From: Chloroflexota bacterium
GTDB taxonomy: Bacteria > Chloroflexota > Limnocylindria > QHBO01
Length of the DNA: 11,705 bases
Assembly: GCA_005880165.1 (NCBI GenBank)
Contig: VBJP01000080.1
Span: 1-11,705, forward strand
Reading direction: 5' to 3'
Shown in pieces: positions 1 to 6,526 of this stretch (positions within the stretch are counted from its first letter, which is position 1; each line of letters begins with the position of its first letter). Below the pieces are notes generated by a model that was not told the DNA's origin, ran no database searches, and saw nothing but the letters and a program-made list of their open reading frames with translations. The translations under genes were made by a program, and so were the position numbers.

Positions 1-837
1 GGATGGATCCGGCGCGCTGATGTGGAAGGCATCCCCGGTGAGCGCGCCGCCTGCGACCTCCGCGACGATCGTGGCGCCACGGCCTTCCGCGTGCTCTGCT
101 GACTCGATGACCAGCACGGCGGCGGCCTCTCCGAAGACGAAGCCGTCGCGGCCCGCGTCGAACGGGCGCGAGGCCTTCTCTGGCTCGGCGTTGCGCTTGG
201 AGAGGGCGCCCATGTTCGCGAGCGCCGCGAAGGCGACGGGCAGGATGGCGGACTCCGTTCCGCCGGCAATGGCCACCTCGACGTCGCCGTGCTCGATCAG
301 GCGCTGCGCCTCCACGAAGGCCTGGACACCGGACGCACAGGCCGCGACGCTGGTGATCACCGGACCCCGCAGCTTGTTCTGAATGCTGATCTGGCAGGCG
401 GCCATGGAGGGGGAGAGCATCGGCACCATGAAGGGGCTGACGCGCTTGCCGCCCTGCTCCAGGAAGACGCGCTCGCCAGCAACCACGTCGCCGATCCCGC
501 CGCCGCCGGTATTCACGATCACGGCGATGTCGTCGCGGTTGGCGTCGCTGATCTCCAGGCCGGCGTCGGCGATGGCCTGGGCCGCCGAGGCGACGGCGAT
601 CTGGCTGAATCGGCTCATGCGGCGTGCCTGCTTGAAGTCCATCCAGGTCGCCGGGTCGAAGCCCTTGATCTCGGCGGCGATCTGCACCTCCTCTGCAGAC
701 GGGTCGTAGGAGGCGATGCGGGCGACGCCGCTGACGCCGCCGGTCAGGTTGGTCCAGAACGTGTCGACGTCATTTCCGATGGGCGTCATGGCGCCCATTC
801 CGGTGACGACAGCACGGCGCCGATCCTCGCGACCCAT
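1..837 (-). CDS. fabF: Beta-ketoacyl-ACP synthase II, second copy (3' end outside window)
   Basis: Condensing enzyme of type II fatty-acid synthesis, which would extend acyl-ACP with malonyl-ACP in the cytosol. The 279 visible codons are open to the left edge, so the C-terminal third is missing, including the catalytic His/Lys/His. Visible family features are the N-terminal VVTGMGAMTPIG (10-21), the glycine-rich NTGGGGIG (109-116), the nucleophile Cys167 in VAACASG, the AGGTES segment (191-196) and RPFDAGRDGFVFGE (224-237). The ATG at 837 is chosen because the family's first strand begins a few residues later. It lies 10 bases after the stop of the other fabF, with no good ribosome site, so translational coupling is likely. 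The active-site Cys is present, so this is not a chain-length-factor type partner in which that Cys is replaced. Whether it has a different chain-length preference cannot be read from the sequence. Family assignment is firm; the exact subtype is not. Confidence 0.93.
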   Translation of the reverse strand, partial: MGREDRRRAVVTGMGAMTPIGNDVDTFWTNLTGGVSGVARIASYDPSAEEVQIAAEIKGFDPATWMDFKQARRMSRFSQIAVASAAQAIADAGLEISDANRDDIAVIVNTGGGGIGDVVAGERVFLEQGGKRVSPFMVPMLSPSMAACQISIQNKLRGPVITSVAACASGVQAFVEAQRLIEHGDVEVAIAGGTESAILPVAFAALANMGALSKRNAEPEKASRPFDAGRDGFVFGEAAAVLVIESAEHAEGRGATIVAEVAGGALTGDAFHISAPDPS

Positions 838-847
838 GCCGGCCAGA

Positions 848-2128
848 TCAGTCCCCCCAGCGACGGAGGATGACCGTGCTGTTGTGACCTCCGAGCCCCA
901 TCGAGTTCGAGAGGGCCACTCGAACGTCGGCGGCGCGCGCCTGGTTGGGGACGTAGTCGAGGGTCAGGTCCGGATCCGGATGCCGCAGGTTGATGGTGGG
1001 CGGGATGCAGCCGGTCTCCAGGACCTTGGCGCATACGAATCCTTCGAAGGCGCCCGCGGCTCCCATCATGTGGCCGGTCATGCTCTTGGTGGAGCTAATG
1101 GCCAGCTTGCGGGAATGGTCCCCAAAGACCGATTCGATCGCGACCGACTCGTACTTGTCGTTGAGCGGCGTGCTGGTGCCGTGCGCGTTGATGTAGCCGA
1201 CCTCTTCAGGACCGATGGCGGCGCGTTCGAGCGCCGCGCGCATCGCCCGCTGGTTGCCCTCCCCGCGCTCAGCGGGAGCCGCCATGTGGAACGCGTCTGA
1301 GCTGGACCCGTAACCGATTACCTCGGCGATCGGCGTCGCGCCGCGAGCGTTCGCATGCTCGGCCTCCTCGAGGACCAGCACCGCGCACCCCTCCGAGACC
1401 ACGAACCCGTTGCGCGTCGCGTCGAACGGGCGACTGGCGATGGCCGGGTTGTACTCACCGCTGTCGGGATCGATCGGCGTTCCGAGCGCCTTCATCTGGC
1501 TGAATCCAGCCAGCGCGATGGGCACCACCACGGCCTCCGTGCCCGCCCCCAGCATGAGGTCCGCCTGCCCGCGCACGATGGCCTCCATGGCCTCGCCGAT
1601 GGCGTGGCCTCCGGTGGCGCAGGCGCTCACCACGGCCATATTGGGGCCGCGCAGCCCGTACCGGATGGCGACCATGCCCGACGCGGCATCCGGGATCATG
1701 TTCGGTAGCAGGAACGGCGAGACGCGATCGACGCCGCGCTCGTTCAATGTCTTGATCCCGTCGCTGATCAGCCCGATCCCCCCGATCCCTGTCCCGATCA
1801 CCATGCCGAAGCGATCACGGTCCGCCTGGGATGGGTCAAGGCCGTCGCCGTTGAGCAGGCCGGCATCGCGCAGCGCCTCACCGCTGGCGGCGACCGCGAA
1901 ATGCGTATTGCGGTCATGGCGACGAGCGTCCTTGGGATCCATGTGCTGGGCGACGTCGAAGCCCTTCACCTCGCCGGCGACGTGGACGTCGTACCCGGCC
2001 GTATCGAAGAGGGTGATGTCGGTGATGCCGGAGCGCCCGCCGACGAGGGCGTCCCATGCGACGTCGGCGCCGATCCCGACCGGCGAGACGACGCCAAGGC
2101 CGGTGACCACCACCCGCCGTGGGCTCAC
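848..2128 (-). CDS. fabF: Beta-ketoacyl-ACP synthase II (KAS II)
   Basis: Elongating condensing enzyme of type II fatty-acid synthesis, 426 residues, slightly longer than the usual 410-415. It begins MSPRRVVVTGLGVVSPVG. The full catalytic set is visible: Cys170 in VSACATGG, His316 in NAHGTSTPLND, Lys348 in STKSMTGH and His353. The C-terminal NSMGLGGHNS (407-416) is also typical. The start is GTG at 2128, whose last two bases are part of the fabD stop (GTGA overlap). A GAGG ribosome site sits 7 bases upstream inside fabD. The frame stays open to 2305, but that extension is arginine-rich antisense-like sequence inside fabD and is not family-like. fabD lies directly upstream and another fabF paralogue 10 bases downstream, giving an operon fabD-fabF-fabF. 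The acpP gene that often sits before fabF is absent here. Confidence 0.97.
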   Translation of the reverse strand: MSPRRVVVTGLGVVSPVGIGADVAWDALVGGRSGITDITLFDTAGYDVHVAGEVKGFDVAQHMDPKDARRHDRNTHFAVAASGEALRDAGLLNGDGLDPSQADRDRFGMVIGTGIGGIGLISDGIKTLNERGVDRVSPFLLPNMIPDAASGMVAIRYGLRGPNMAVVSACATGGHAIGEAMEAIVRGQADLMLGAGTEAVVVPIALAGFSQMKALGTPIDPDSGEYNPAIASRPFDATRNGFVVSEGCAVLVLEEAEHANARGATPIAEVIGYGSSSDAFHMAAPAERGEGNQRAMRAALERAAIGPEEVGYINAHGTSTPLNDKYESVAIESVFGDHSRKLAISSTKSMTGHMMGAAGAFEGFVCAKVLETGCIPPTINLRHPDPDLTLDYVPNQARAADVRVALSNSMGLGGHNSTVILRRWGD

Positions 2129-3126
2129 GCGCTGGCCTCGTCCTGGCGACCGGGCAGCCAAAGGCGGCTGTCGCGAGCGTCGGTCACGTGCACCTCGGCC
2201 TCGGGGCTGATGCGCTTGATCAGGCCGGAGAGGACGCGCCCGGGGCCGACCTCGACGAAGTCGGTGACGCCGTCGGCCACCGTGCGGCGCACCGTCGCCG
2301 TCCACTGCACCCCGTGGACGAGGTGCTCGCTCAGCTCCGTGCGCAGGCCATCTGCGGTGCGGATCACCGAGCCGTGCACGTTGCCGAGCATCGGCACCGC
2401 GGGGTCGCGGAACGGCACGCGGGCGAGGATCTTCGCGAATTCGTCGCGCGCCCGCCGCATGAGCGGCGAGTGGCTGGCGACGCTGACCGTCAGCTGCACC
2501 GCCCGGCGGGCGCCGACCGTCTTGCTCATCTCCAGCGCGAAGACCAGCGCCGGAATCACGCCGGAGAGCACGATCTGCCCCGGTGCGTTGGCGTTGGCCA
2601 CAGCGATCTCGCCGTGTTCCCTGGCCTGCTCAACGATCTCGTGCACCTGCTCGTCGGAGAGGCCGATCACGGCGCCCATCCCGCCCTCGATCCCGCGCTC
2701 CTGCATGATCCGGCCGCGCTCGCGCACGAGGCGCAGGGCCGTCTCGAAGTCGATGGCCTCGGCGGCGACCGCCGCCGCGTACTGGCCGGCGGAATGGCCG
2801 GCGACCTCGAGCGGCATGAGCTCGACGCCCTCCCGCGCCGCTTCCGCGCGGAGCGCCTCCAGGTAGGCCATCGAGGTGGCCAGGATCGCCGGCTGTGCGT
2901 TCACGGTGCGGTCCAGCTCCTCCGCCGGGCCATCGAGGATCAGCCTCGAAAGTGGGAAGCCCAGCGCCGCATCGGCGCGCTCGAGCACCGCGGCCGCAGC
3001 GGGCGAGCGCTGGACGACATCGGCGCCCATGCCAACGTATTGGGATCCCTGGCCGGGGAAGACGAATGCGTGTCGGCGAATCACGGCGGCGCTCGCCGGC
3101 AGGCCGCCATCGGTCTCGTCGGTCAT
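2125..3126 (-). CDS. fabD: Malonyl-CoA:ACP transacylase
   Basis: Transfers malonyl from CoA to the phosphopantetheine of acyl carrier protein, supplying the extender for the two condensing enzymes encoded downstream. 333 residues, slightly longer than the usual ~310. Visible motifs are FPGQGSQ (23-29) forming the oxyanion region, Gln78 in NAQPA, the nucleophile Ser112 in GHSAG (110-114), Arg137 in RERGRIMQE (malonyl carboxylate binding in this family), GAVIG (151-155), NANAPGQIVLSG (178-189), the catalytic His219 in VASHSPLM, and VGPG (293-296). The ATG at 3126 is chosen because the family core begins about 20 residues later. The frame is open to 3267, but that upstream part is repeat-bearing spacer with no family similarity. 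First gene of a fabD-fabF-fabF unit; a TATACT box 30 bases upstream probably drives it. Confidence 0.97.
   Translation of the reverse strand: MTDETDGGLPASAAVIRRHAFVFPGQGSQYVGMGADVVQRSPAAAAVLERADAALGFPLSRLILDGPAEELDRTVNAQPAILATSMAYLEALRAEAAREGVELMPLEVAGHSAGQYAAAVAAEAIDFETALRLVRERGRIMQERGIEGGMGAVIGLSDEQVHEIVEQAREHGEIAVANANAPGQIVLSGVIPALVFALEMSKTVGARRAVQLTVSVASHSPLMRRARDEFAKILARVPFRDPAVPMLGNVHGSVIRTADGLRTELSEHLVHGVQWTATVRRTVADGVTDFVEVGPGRVLSGLIKRISPEAEVHVTDARDSRLWLPGRQDEASA
2136..2139 (-). promoter_or_regulatory. Ribosome-binding site deciding the fabF GTG start
   Basis: GAGG on the minus strand lies 7 bases before the GTG at 2128, inside the last codons of fabD. It supports the GTGA-overlap start over the longer open frame. 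Confidence 0.6.
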
Positions 3127-3156
3127 ACCTGGATTCGTGAGCGTGGAATGACCCCG

Positions 3157-3162
3157 AGTATA
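3157..3162 (-). promoter_or_regulatory. -10 box (TATACT) upstream of fabD
   Basis: The minus strand reads TATACT, five of six matches to the sigma-70 -10 consensus, in otherwise GC-rich DNA. Transcription would begin near 3150, giving a leader of about 24 bases before the fabD ATG. No good -35 element is seen at 16-18 bases. Confidence 0.5.
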
Positions 3163-3222
3163 GCCGAGCACGCTCGTCGAACGGCCTCCGGGAAGGCCAT
3201 TTGGCTCGTGCCCCAGGGGACG

Positions 3223-3247
3223 GCAGCGCCATTGAGCGAAATGCTGC
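3223..3247. repeat. 25-base direct repeat, copy 1, in the fabD upstream spacer
   Basis: The 25 bases are identical to 3258-3282, starting 35 bases apart. Each copy can fold into an imperfect hairpin: GCAG pairs with CTGC outside and CATT with AATG inside, with a three-base bulge. Both lie in the 289-base gene-free stretch 3127-3415, between the M20 gene's stop and fabD, upstream of the TATACT box. The role is unknown; an operator or a small intergenic repeat family are both possible. Confidence 0.8.
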
Positions 3248-3257
3248 CCAAGGGGCA

Positions 3258-3282
3258 GCAGCGCCATTGAGCGAAATGCTGC
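3258..3282. repeat. 25-base direct repeat, copy 2
   Basis: Identical to 3223-3247. The surrounding bases also resemble each other (GGGGAC and GGGGCA just before each copy), so the duplicated unit may be slightly longer than 25 bases. Confidence 0.8.
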
Positions 3283-3292
3283 ACCAGCGCCG

Positions 3293-3310
3293 ATTCCGCT
3301 CGATTGGCGC
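3293..3310. repeat. Degenerate inverted third copy of the repeat
   Basis: The plus strand here closely matches the minus strand of the 25-base repeat core, with two mismatches and one inserted base (ATTCCGCTCGATTGGCGC against ATTTCGCTCAATGGCGC). It starts 35 bases after copy 2, the same step as between copies 1 and 2. Confidence 0.5.
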
Positions 3311-3335
3311 CCGGCGAGCAGCCATACGTGATCCG

Positions 3336-3368
3336 GCAGCGCCGTTCGATCCGATAAGGCGCCGCTGC
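3336..3368 (-). terminator. Hairpin downstream of the M20 gene, possible terminator
   Basis: GCAGC...GCTGC and an inner GCC...GGC can pair around a 14-base loop with a 3-base bulge. It lies about 50 bases past the M20 stop codon in the direction of transcription. There is no T-run, so intrinsic termination is uncertain. The left arm GCAGCGCC also begins both 25-base repeats, so this may be a member of that repeat family instead. Confidence 0.35.
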
Positions 3369-3415
3369 AGTACCCCGCCTAATGCCCCCAAAAATCCCAG
3401 ACGGCAGCCCGGGGA

Positions 3416-4825
3416 TCAGGCAGACACGAAGCCGCGGACCACCTCGTGCAGAACCGGCAGCCCGAAGCGGAGGGCGCTCACCGGGACCCGCTCGTCGTGC
3501 CCGTGGAAGAGGGAAAGGAAAGGCACGTCCGGGTCGAGCCGTAGCGGCGCGAATCCGTAGGTGGGGATGCCAAGCAGCGCGAGCGCCTTGGCATCAGTGC
3601 CGGGGGTGATCATCATCGGCGCCGGCTCCCCGTCCGGGTCCGCGCGCCCCAGCGCAGCGACCATCAGCTGCACGATCTCCGCGTCCGCCGGCCAGGTGAT
3701 GGGTGGCAGGGTGAGCACCGCCTCTACCCGGACGTCAGAGCCAGCCACCCCGGTGAGATGCTCCAGCAGCGCCAACTGATCGGTGTCGGGCAGCGTCCGC
3801 ACGTCGACCTCCGCCTGGCCGAAGCCCGGGATGACGTTCATCTTCTGCCCAACGCGGATGACGGTTGGCGTCACCGTGTCGCGCAGCATGGCGTCCAGGG
3901 ATCGACGCAGGACGGGATCGGCGGTCGCGCGCTCCAGCTCGGCGCGGAGCCGCTCCTCGTCGCCCCGCTTGGCGGCCTCGGCAACGCCGTCCAGCCCGAG
4001 CGCGTCCAGGAAATCTCGCACCACGCGCGTGAGTCGGGCCGGATGGGCTTCCGCCGCCAGGCGAGCCACGGCCGCAGCCAGCTTGACGGCAGCGTTGTCG
4101 GGGTGCGGCATGCTGCCGTGGCCGGTGGTGCCGGTCGCGGTCAACCGGGTCCAGATGATGCCCTTCTCGGCCACCTGGATGGTGTAGACCCTCCGCGAGC
4201 CAACCGTCGTGGAATAGCCACCCACCTCGTTCAGGGCCGCTGCCGCTGGACGGCCATCACGGCCGCGGAACACATCCGGCCGCCGCTCAACCCAGTGCCG
4301 CGCGCCGAACAGGCCCCCGGCCTCCTCGTCGGCGACGGCCGCGAAGATCACGTCCCGGCTACGCTCCCCACCCTCTCGGGCCAGCGCCAGCATCACGCCC
4401 AGCTCCATGGCCACCATGTCCTTCATGTCGACGGCGCCGCGGCCCCAGACGACACCCTCGACCAGCTCCCCGCCGAACGGGTCGCGGGACCACGGGTCGG
4501 CCTCGACCGGCACCACGTCGAGGTGCGAGAGCAGCACCAGCGGTGGCTGCGGATCGGGCACGGTCGCCGACAGGCGGGCAAAACAGCTGCCTCGGCCAGG
4601 CTCGGATTCGAGGACCTCCGCACTGATACCGGCGCCGGAAAGGATCTCGGCGCAGTAGCGGGCGGCTGCCGTCTCGCCACCGCGCGGGTCACGTCCGGCG
4701 GCCAGCACCGGCCCGCCATCGGGCGGGTTGACACTAGGAATGCGAATCAGCGCCCGCAGGTACTCGACGACCTCGTCCGTGGCGCGCTCCCAATCGGTGC
4801 GGGCCGCGCCAACCTCGGCGCTCAC
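3416..4825 (-). CDS. M20-family metallopeptidase / amidohydrolase
   Basis: Zinc-dependent hydrolase of the M20 (acetylornithine deacetylase / carboxypeptidase / succinyl-diaminopimelate desuccinylase) superfamily, 469 residues. Visible family features are LIRIPSVNPPDGG (26-38); SHLDVVP with metal ligand His101 and catalytic-site Asp103; GRGAVDMK with bridging Asp133; DEEAGG with general base Glu167 and metal ligand Glu168; the dimerisation-lid segment TGTTGHGSMPHP with His236; PGTDAKAL (408-415); and a C-terminal HGHDER with the last His ligand. The start is GTG at 4825, overlapping the stop of the upstream membrane-protein gene as GTGA, with AGGG 6 bases before it. The frame stays open to 5863, but that part is antisense-like arginine/proline-rich sequence inside the neighbour. 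No signal peptide, so cytosolic. The substrate cannot be read from the sequence; the length and motif pattern fit the carboxypeptidase/deacylase branch better than a biosynthetic desuccinylase. Confidence 0.93.
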   Translation of the reverse strand: MSAEVGAARTDWERATDEVVEYLRALIRIPSVNPPDGGPVLAAGRDPRGGETAAARYCAEILSGAGISAEVLESEPGRGSCFARLSATVPDPQPPLVLLSHLDVVPVEADPWSRDPFGGELVEGVVWGRGAVDMKDMVAMELGVMLALAREGGERSRDVIFAAVADEEAGGLFGARHWVERRPDVFRGRDGRPAAAALNEVGGYSTTVGSRRVYTIQVAEKGIIWTRLTATGTTGHGSMPHPDNAAVKLAAAVARLAAEAHPARLTRVVRDFLDALGLDGVAEAAKRGDEERLRAELERATADPVLRRSLDAMLRDTVTPTVIRVGQKMNVIPGFGQAEVDVRTLPDTDQLALLEHLTGVAGSDVRVEAVLTLPPITWPADAEIVQLMVAALGRADPDGEPAPMMITPGTDAKALALLGIPTYGFAPLRLDPDVPFLSLFHGHDERVPVSALRFGLPVLHEVVRGFVSA

Positions 4826-5775
4826 CCGGTGCCCTGGTTGGCGAGGCTCCCCGTCCGCATGGCGCGCGAGGCGCCGAAGGCCGTCGCTTCCCGTCGAGCC
4901 CGCACCAGCCGCGCCAGCGGCAGCTCGGCGCCCAGCAGGAGGAGGGCGACCACAAGCAGCATCGGTACCTGGGGGACCAGTCCAAGCACGATCAGCGCGG
5001 TCAGGAAGAAGCAGTGGATCGCGATGCGGCTGGTGGATGCAACCCGGAGGTCGAGCATCGCCATCCGCTCCCCGTTGGCTGGGGCGCGGTCCGGACTCCA
5101 GACCCCGTACGCGGCGAGCACCGCAAAGATCGCGAGCGACACCCCGAAGAGCCAGAGGCCGCCTCCCGGAGCCGGGTCGACCACTGGCCGGAGGTAGGCG
5201 AAGGGCATCATGCCGACAAGCAGGATGACGTAGGCCGGGATGGGCACCAGCAGCTGCAGCCACTCGCGGACGGGGCGCCCAGGTGCGGTGTCCCGCACCC
5301 ATCGGCTCATCAGCGAGAAGGCCAGCGTCACCCACAGCCAGGCATTGAAGTTCCCCGCCGGCACGCCGAACCAGCCCTGCGATGGACCGATGCCTCGCCA
5401 GGTCCAGAGTCCCACGCGGATGGCGATGGCATCGAACGCGAGATCCAGGCTGATGGCGAGGATGGCGTCCACGAATGGGGCGTACCGGCGGCGCACGCCG
5501 AGCGCATCGGTGATGCGCATGGCGCCGGCGATGATCAGCGCCCAGGTCAGACCGATAACGATGGGCGCGCGGTCGATGGTCAGCAGGAAGTGCGGCGAGT
5601 AGTGGTACGTCTCGAAGATGAGCTGGTCGCCTTCCTCGAGGAGGATGCCGAAGGCCGCGGCCGAGAGGAGCTCGAGGAAGGGAAGCCGCCCGCGCCGCAG
5701 CGCGGCTATGGCGGCCCACACGAAGAAGGTGGCGGCGCCGAGCTCGAGGACGATGTAGAGGGGATCGAGGGGCAT
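4822..5775 (-). CDS. Carotenoid biosynthesis (CruF/DUF422)-like membrane protein
   Basis: Integral membrane protein of 317 residues with about seven or eight hydrophobic segments (roughly 6-26, 33-48, 70-86, 104-122, 138-157, 176-195, 206-225, 253-285). The central block resembles the CruF/bisanhydrobacterioruberin-hydratase (DUF422) family: an acidic LLEEGDQLIFE (45-55), DLAFD (111-115), GLWTW (122-126) and WFGVPAGNFNAW (135-146). Family members hydrate the end of acyclic carotenoids, but no other carotenoid gene is visible here, so the reaction is not established. The ATG at 5775 fits the first helix and lies 8 bases after a TATCAT box; there is no Shine-Dalgarno sequence. Its stop overlaps the start of the M20 gene (GTGA), so the two are almost certainly co-translated. 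The basic, Ala/Arg-rich tail (290-317) looks cytoplasmic. Confidence 0.75.
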   Translation of the reverse strand: MPLDPLYIVLELGAATFFVWAAIAALRRGRLPFLELLSAAAFGILLEEGDQLIFETYHYSPHFLLTIDRAPIVIGLTWALIIAGAMRITDALGVRRRYAPFVDAILAISLDLAFDAIAIRVGLWTWRGIGPSQGWFGVPAGNFNAWLWVTLAFSLMSRWVRDTAPGRPVREWLQLLVPIPAYVILLVGMMPFAYLRPVVDPAPGGGLWLFGVSLAIFAVLAAYGVWSPDRAPANGERMAMLDLRVASTSRIAIHCFFLTALIVLGLVPQVPMLLVVALLLLGAELPLARLVRARREATAFGASRAMRTGSLANQGTG

Positions 5776-5783
5776 CGGTCGGG

Positions 5784-5789
5784 ATGATA
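5784..5789 (-). promoter_or_regulatory. Leaderless-type -10 box (TATCAT) for the DUF422-M20 unit
   Basis: TATCAT on the minus strand ends 8 bases before the ATG at 5775, so transcription would start at or next to the start codon. No ribosome site is present, consistent with a leaderless mRNA. No convincing -35 box. Confidence 0.45.
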
Positions 5790-5838
5790 CGAGACTGCCG
5801 CCGTCGACCACTTCGAGGCCCTTCCGCAAACATGCGTC

Positions 5839-5868
5839 TTGACATGAGCCAGTATTGGGCCACATACT
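5839..5868 (+). promoter_or_regulatory. Sigma-70-type promoter for the 184-residue membrane protein
   Basis: A perfect TTGACA at 5839-5844 is followed after 18 bases by CATACT (5863-5868, four of six matches). Transcription would begin near 5875, about 25 bases before the ATG at 5900. Both boxes sit inside the 39-base palindrome, so a protein bound there would block the promoter. Confidence 0.55.
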
Positions 5869-5878
5869 CGCTATGTCA
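5840..5878. repeat. 39-base near-perfect palindrome between divergent genes
   Basis: Left arm 5840-5855 and right arm 5864-5878 are inverted copies that pair at 14 positions with one mismatch and one single-base gap. The outer TGACAT/ATGTCA and inner AGTAT/ATACT blocks are perfect. The spacer TGGGCCAC can extend the dyad by TGG/CCA. It lies in the region between the DUF422 gene and the 184-residue membrane-protein gene and overlaps a TTGACA promoter element. An operator for a dimeric regulator is the simplest reading; a remnant mobile or repeat element is the alternative. Confidence 0.75.
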
Positions 5879-5899
5879 CGGTAGCAGGTTAGGCTCGCG

Positions 5900-6454
5900 A
5901 TGCGTGCGAAAGCGACGCCGGCCGAATGGCAGCTCCGACTGTTGGGAGGTGCCGTGGGAGCAATGGCCAGCGCGGCGACCGCCCTGGTTACCGCGCCGAC
6001 ACTCTTCGGCTTCGTGATTGGCCTGGCCGGCATCCCGATCGGCGCGCTAATCGGCCTGTGCTACGCGTTAGAGCTTCTGGCGCAGCCGGCCGAGGCCCCG
6101 ATCCCTGGCTCCATCCTGGGGCTCGCGATGGTCCTGGGCACCGTGTTCGTCGCGATGCTCATTGCTGTGTCTCAGTCCCACGGAGCCTCGCCGTTCGAGG
6201 TCCTCGAGTTCGGGTACCTGGCGACCATCGGGCTCGGCGTCGTGAGCCTCCTCGTTGGGGTGGGCATCGTGAGTCTCGCGACACACTGGTCGGTCGCCAT
6301 TGGTCGTCGCCTGGCGCCACGAGCGCCGATCCTGTGGATCCCATCCGCTGCGGTGCTGGCTGCCGTCGCCGCCGGTACCGTGCAAGTCGTGCTCCTGGCC
6401 CTTCGAGTGGATGGCGACCTCGTCGTCCAGGCCTCGCGGTTGGGGCAGCCGTAA
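5900..6454 (+). CDS. Polytopic membrane protein of unknown function
   Basis: I do not recognise this family. The 184-residue product is strongly hydrophobic with about five membrane segments (near 15-32, 36-60, 71-91, 104-127, 147-168), short loops, a basic N-terminus (MRAKATPAEWQLR) and a basic loop IGRRLAPRAP (134-143). By the positive-inside rule these two would be cytoplasmic. No catalytic motif is visible. The coding call is supported by this membrane-protein composition, which opposite-strand frames lack, by a promoter with perfect TTGACA upstream, and by a tight hairpin starting right after its TAA. It stands alone between divergent and downstream genes. The ATG has no clear ribosome site (AGCAGG lies about 11 bases away). 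Confidence 0.75.
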   Translation: MRAKATPAEWQLRLLGGAVGAMASAATALVTAPTLFGFVIGLAGIPIGALIGLCYALELLAQPAEAPIPGSILGLAMVLGTVFVAMLIAVSQSHGASPFEVLEFGYLATIGLGVVSLLVGVGIVSLATHWSVAIGRRLAPRAPILWIPSAAVLAAVAAGTVQVVLLALRVDGDLVVQASRLGQP

Positions 6455-6475
6455 TCCGGGGCAGACAGCCCCGGA
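6455..6475 (+). terminator. Hairpin terminator after the 184-residue membrane-protein gene
   Basis: A perfect 8-base stem (TCCGGGGC with GCCCCGGA) around the loop AGACA begins at the base after the TAA stop. It is short, GC-rich and lacks a T-run, as often seen in GC-rich genomes. It separates this gene from the aldehyde dehydrogenase promoter at 6514. Confidence 0.6.
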
Positions 6476-6513
6476 AGCCAGGGGTGCCAACCAAAAGGAA
6501 CGTGGGAGCGACG

Positions 6514-6519
6514 TAGAAT
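6514..6519 (+). promoter_or_regulatory. Leaderless-type -10 box (TAGAAT) of the aldehyde dehydrogenase gene
   Basis: TAGAAT matches five of six consensus bases and ends 7 bases before the ATG at 6527, the usual distance from a -10 box to the transcription start. The mRNA would begin at the start codon. No clear -35 box is seen. Confidence 0.55.
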
Positions 6520-6526
6520 CGGAACG

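Noticed and set aside
1..2128. The tandem KAS genes as a type II polyketide KS-alpha/chain-length-factor pair
   Set aside because: Both copies retain the active-site cysteine, and fabD sits directly upstream, so a fatty-acid operon is the simpler reading.
2119..3270. A 383-residue open frame on the plus strand, antisense to fabD
   Set aside because: It is a high-GC shadow rich in Arg, Gly, Ala and His with no family motif, while the opposite strand encodes a complete FabD with all catalytic residues.
3223..3368. A CRISPR array
   Set aside because: Only two exact repeats with a 10-base spacer, a degenerate inverted copy, and no cas gene nearby.
3758..5197. A 479-residue plus-strand open frame antisense to the M20 and DUF422 genes
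   Set aside because: Low-complexity composition with no motif; the minus strand carries two well-supported genes across the whole span.
4826..5863. N-terminal extension of the M20 gene, which would give an 815-residue protein
   Set aside because: The added part is Arg/Pro/Ala-rich, lies out of frame within the DUF422 gene, and the M20 family start coincides with the GTGA overlap at 4825.
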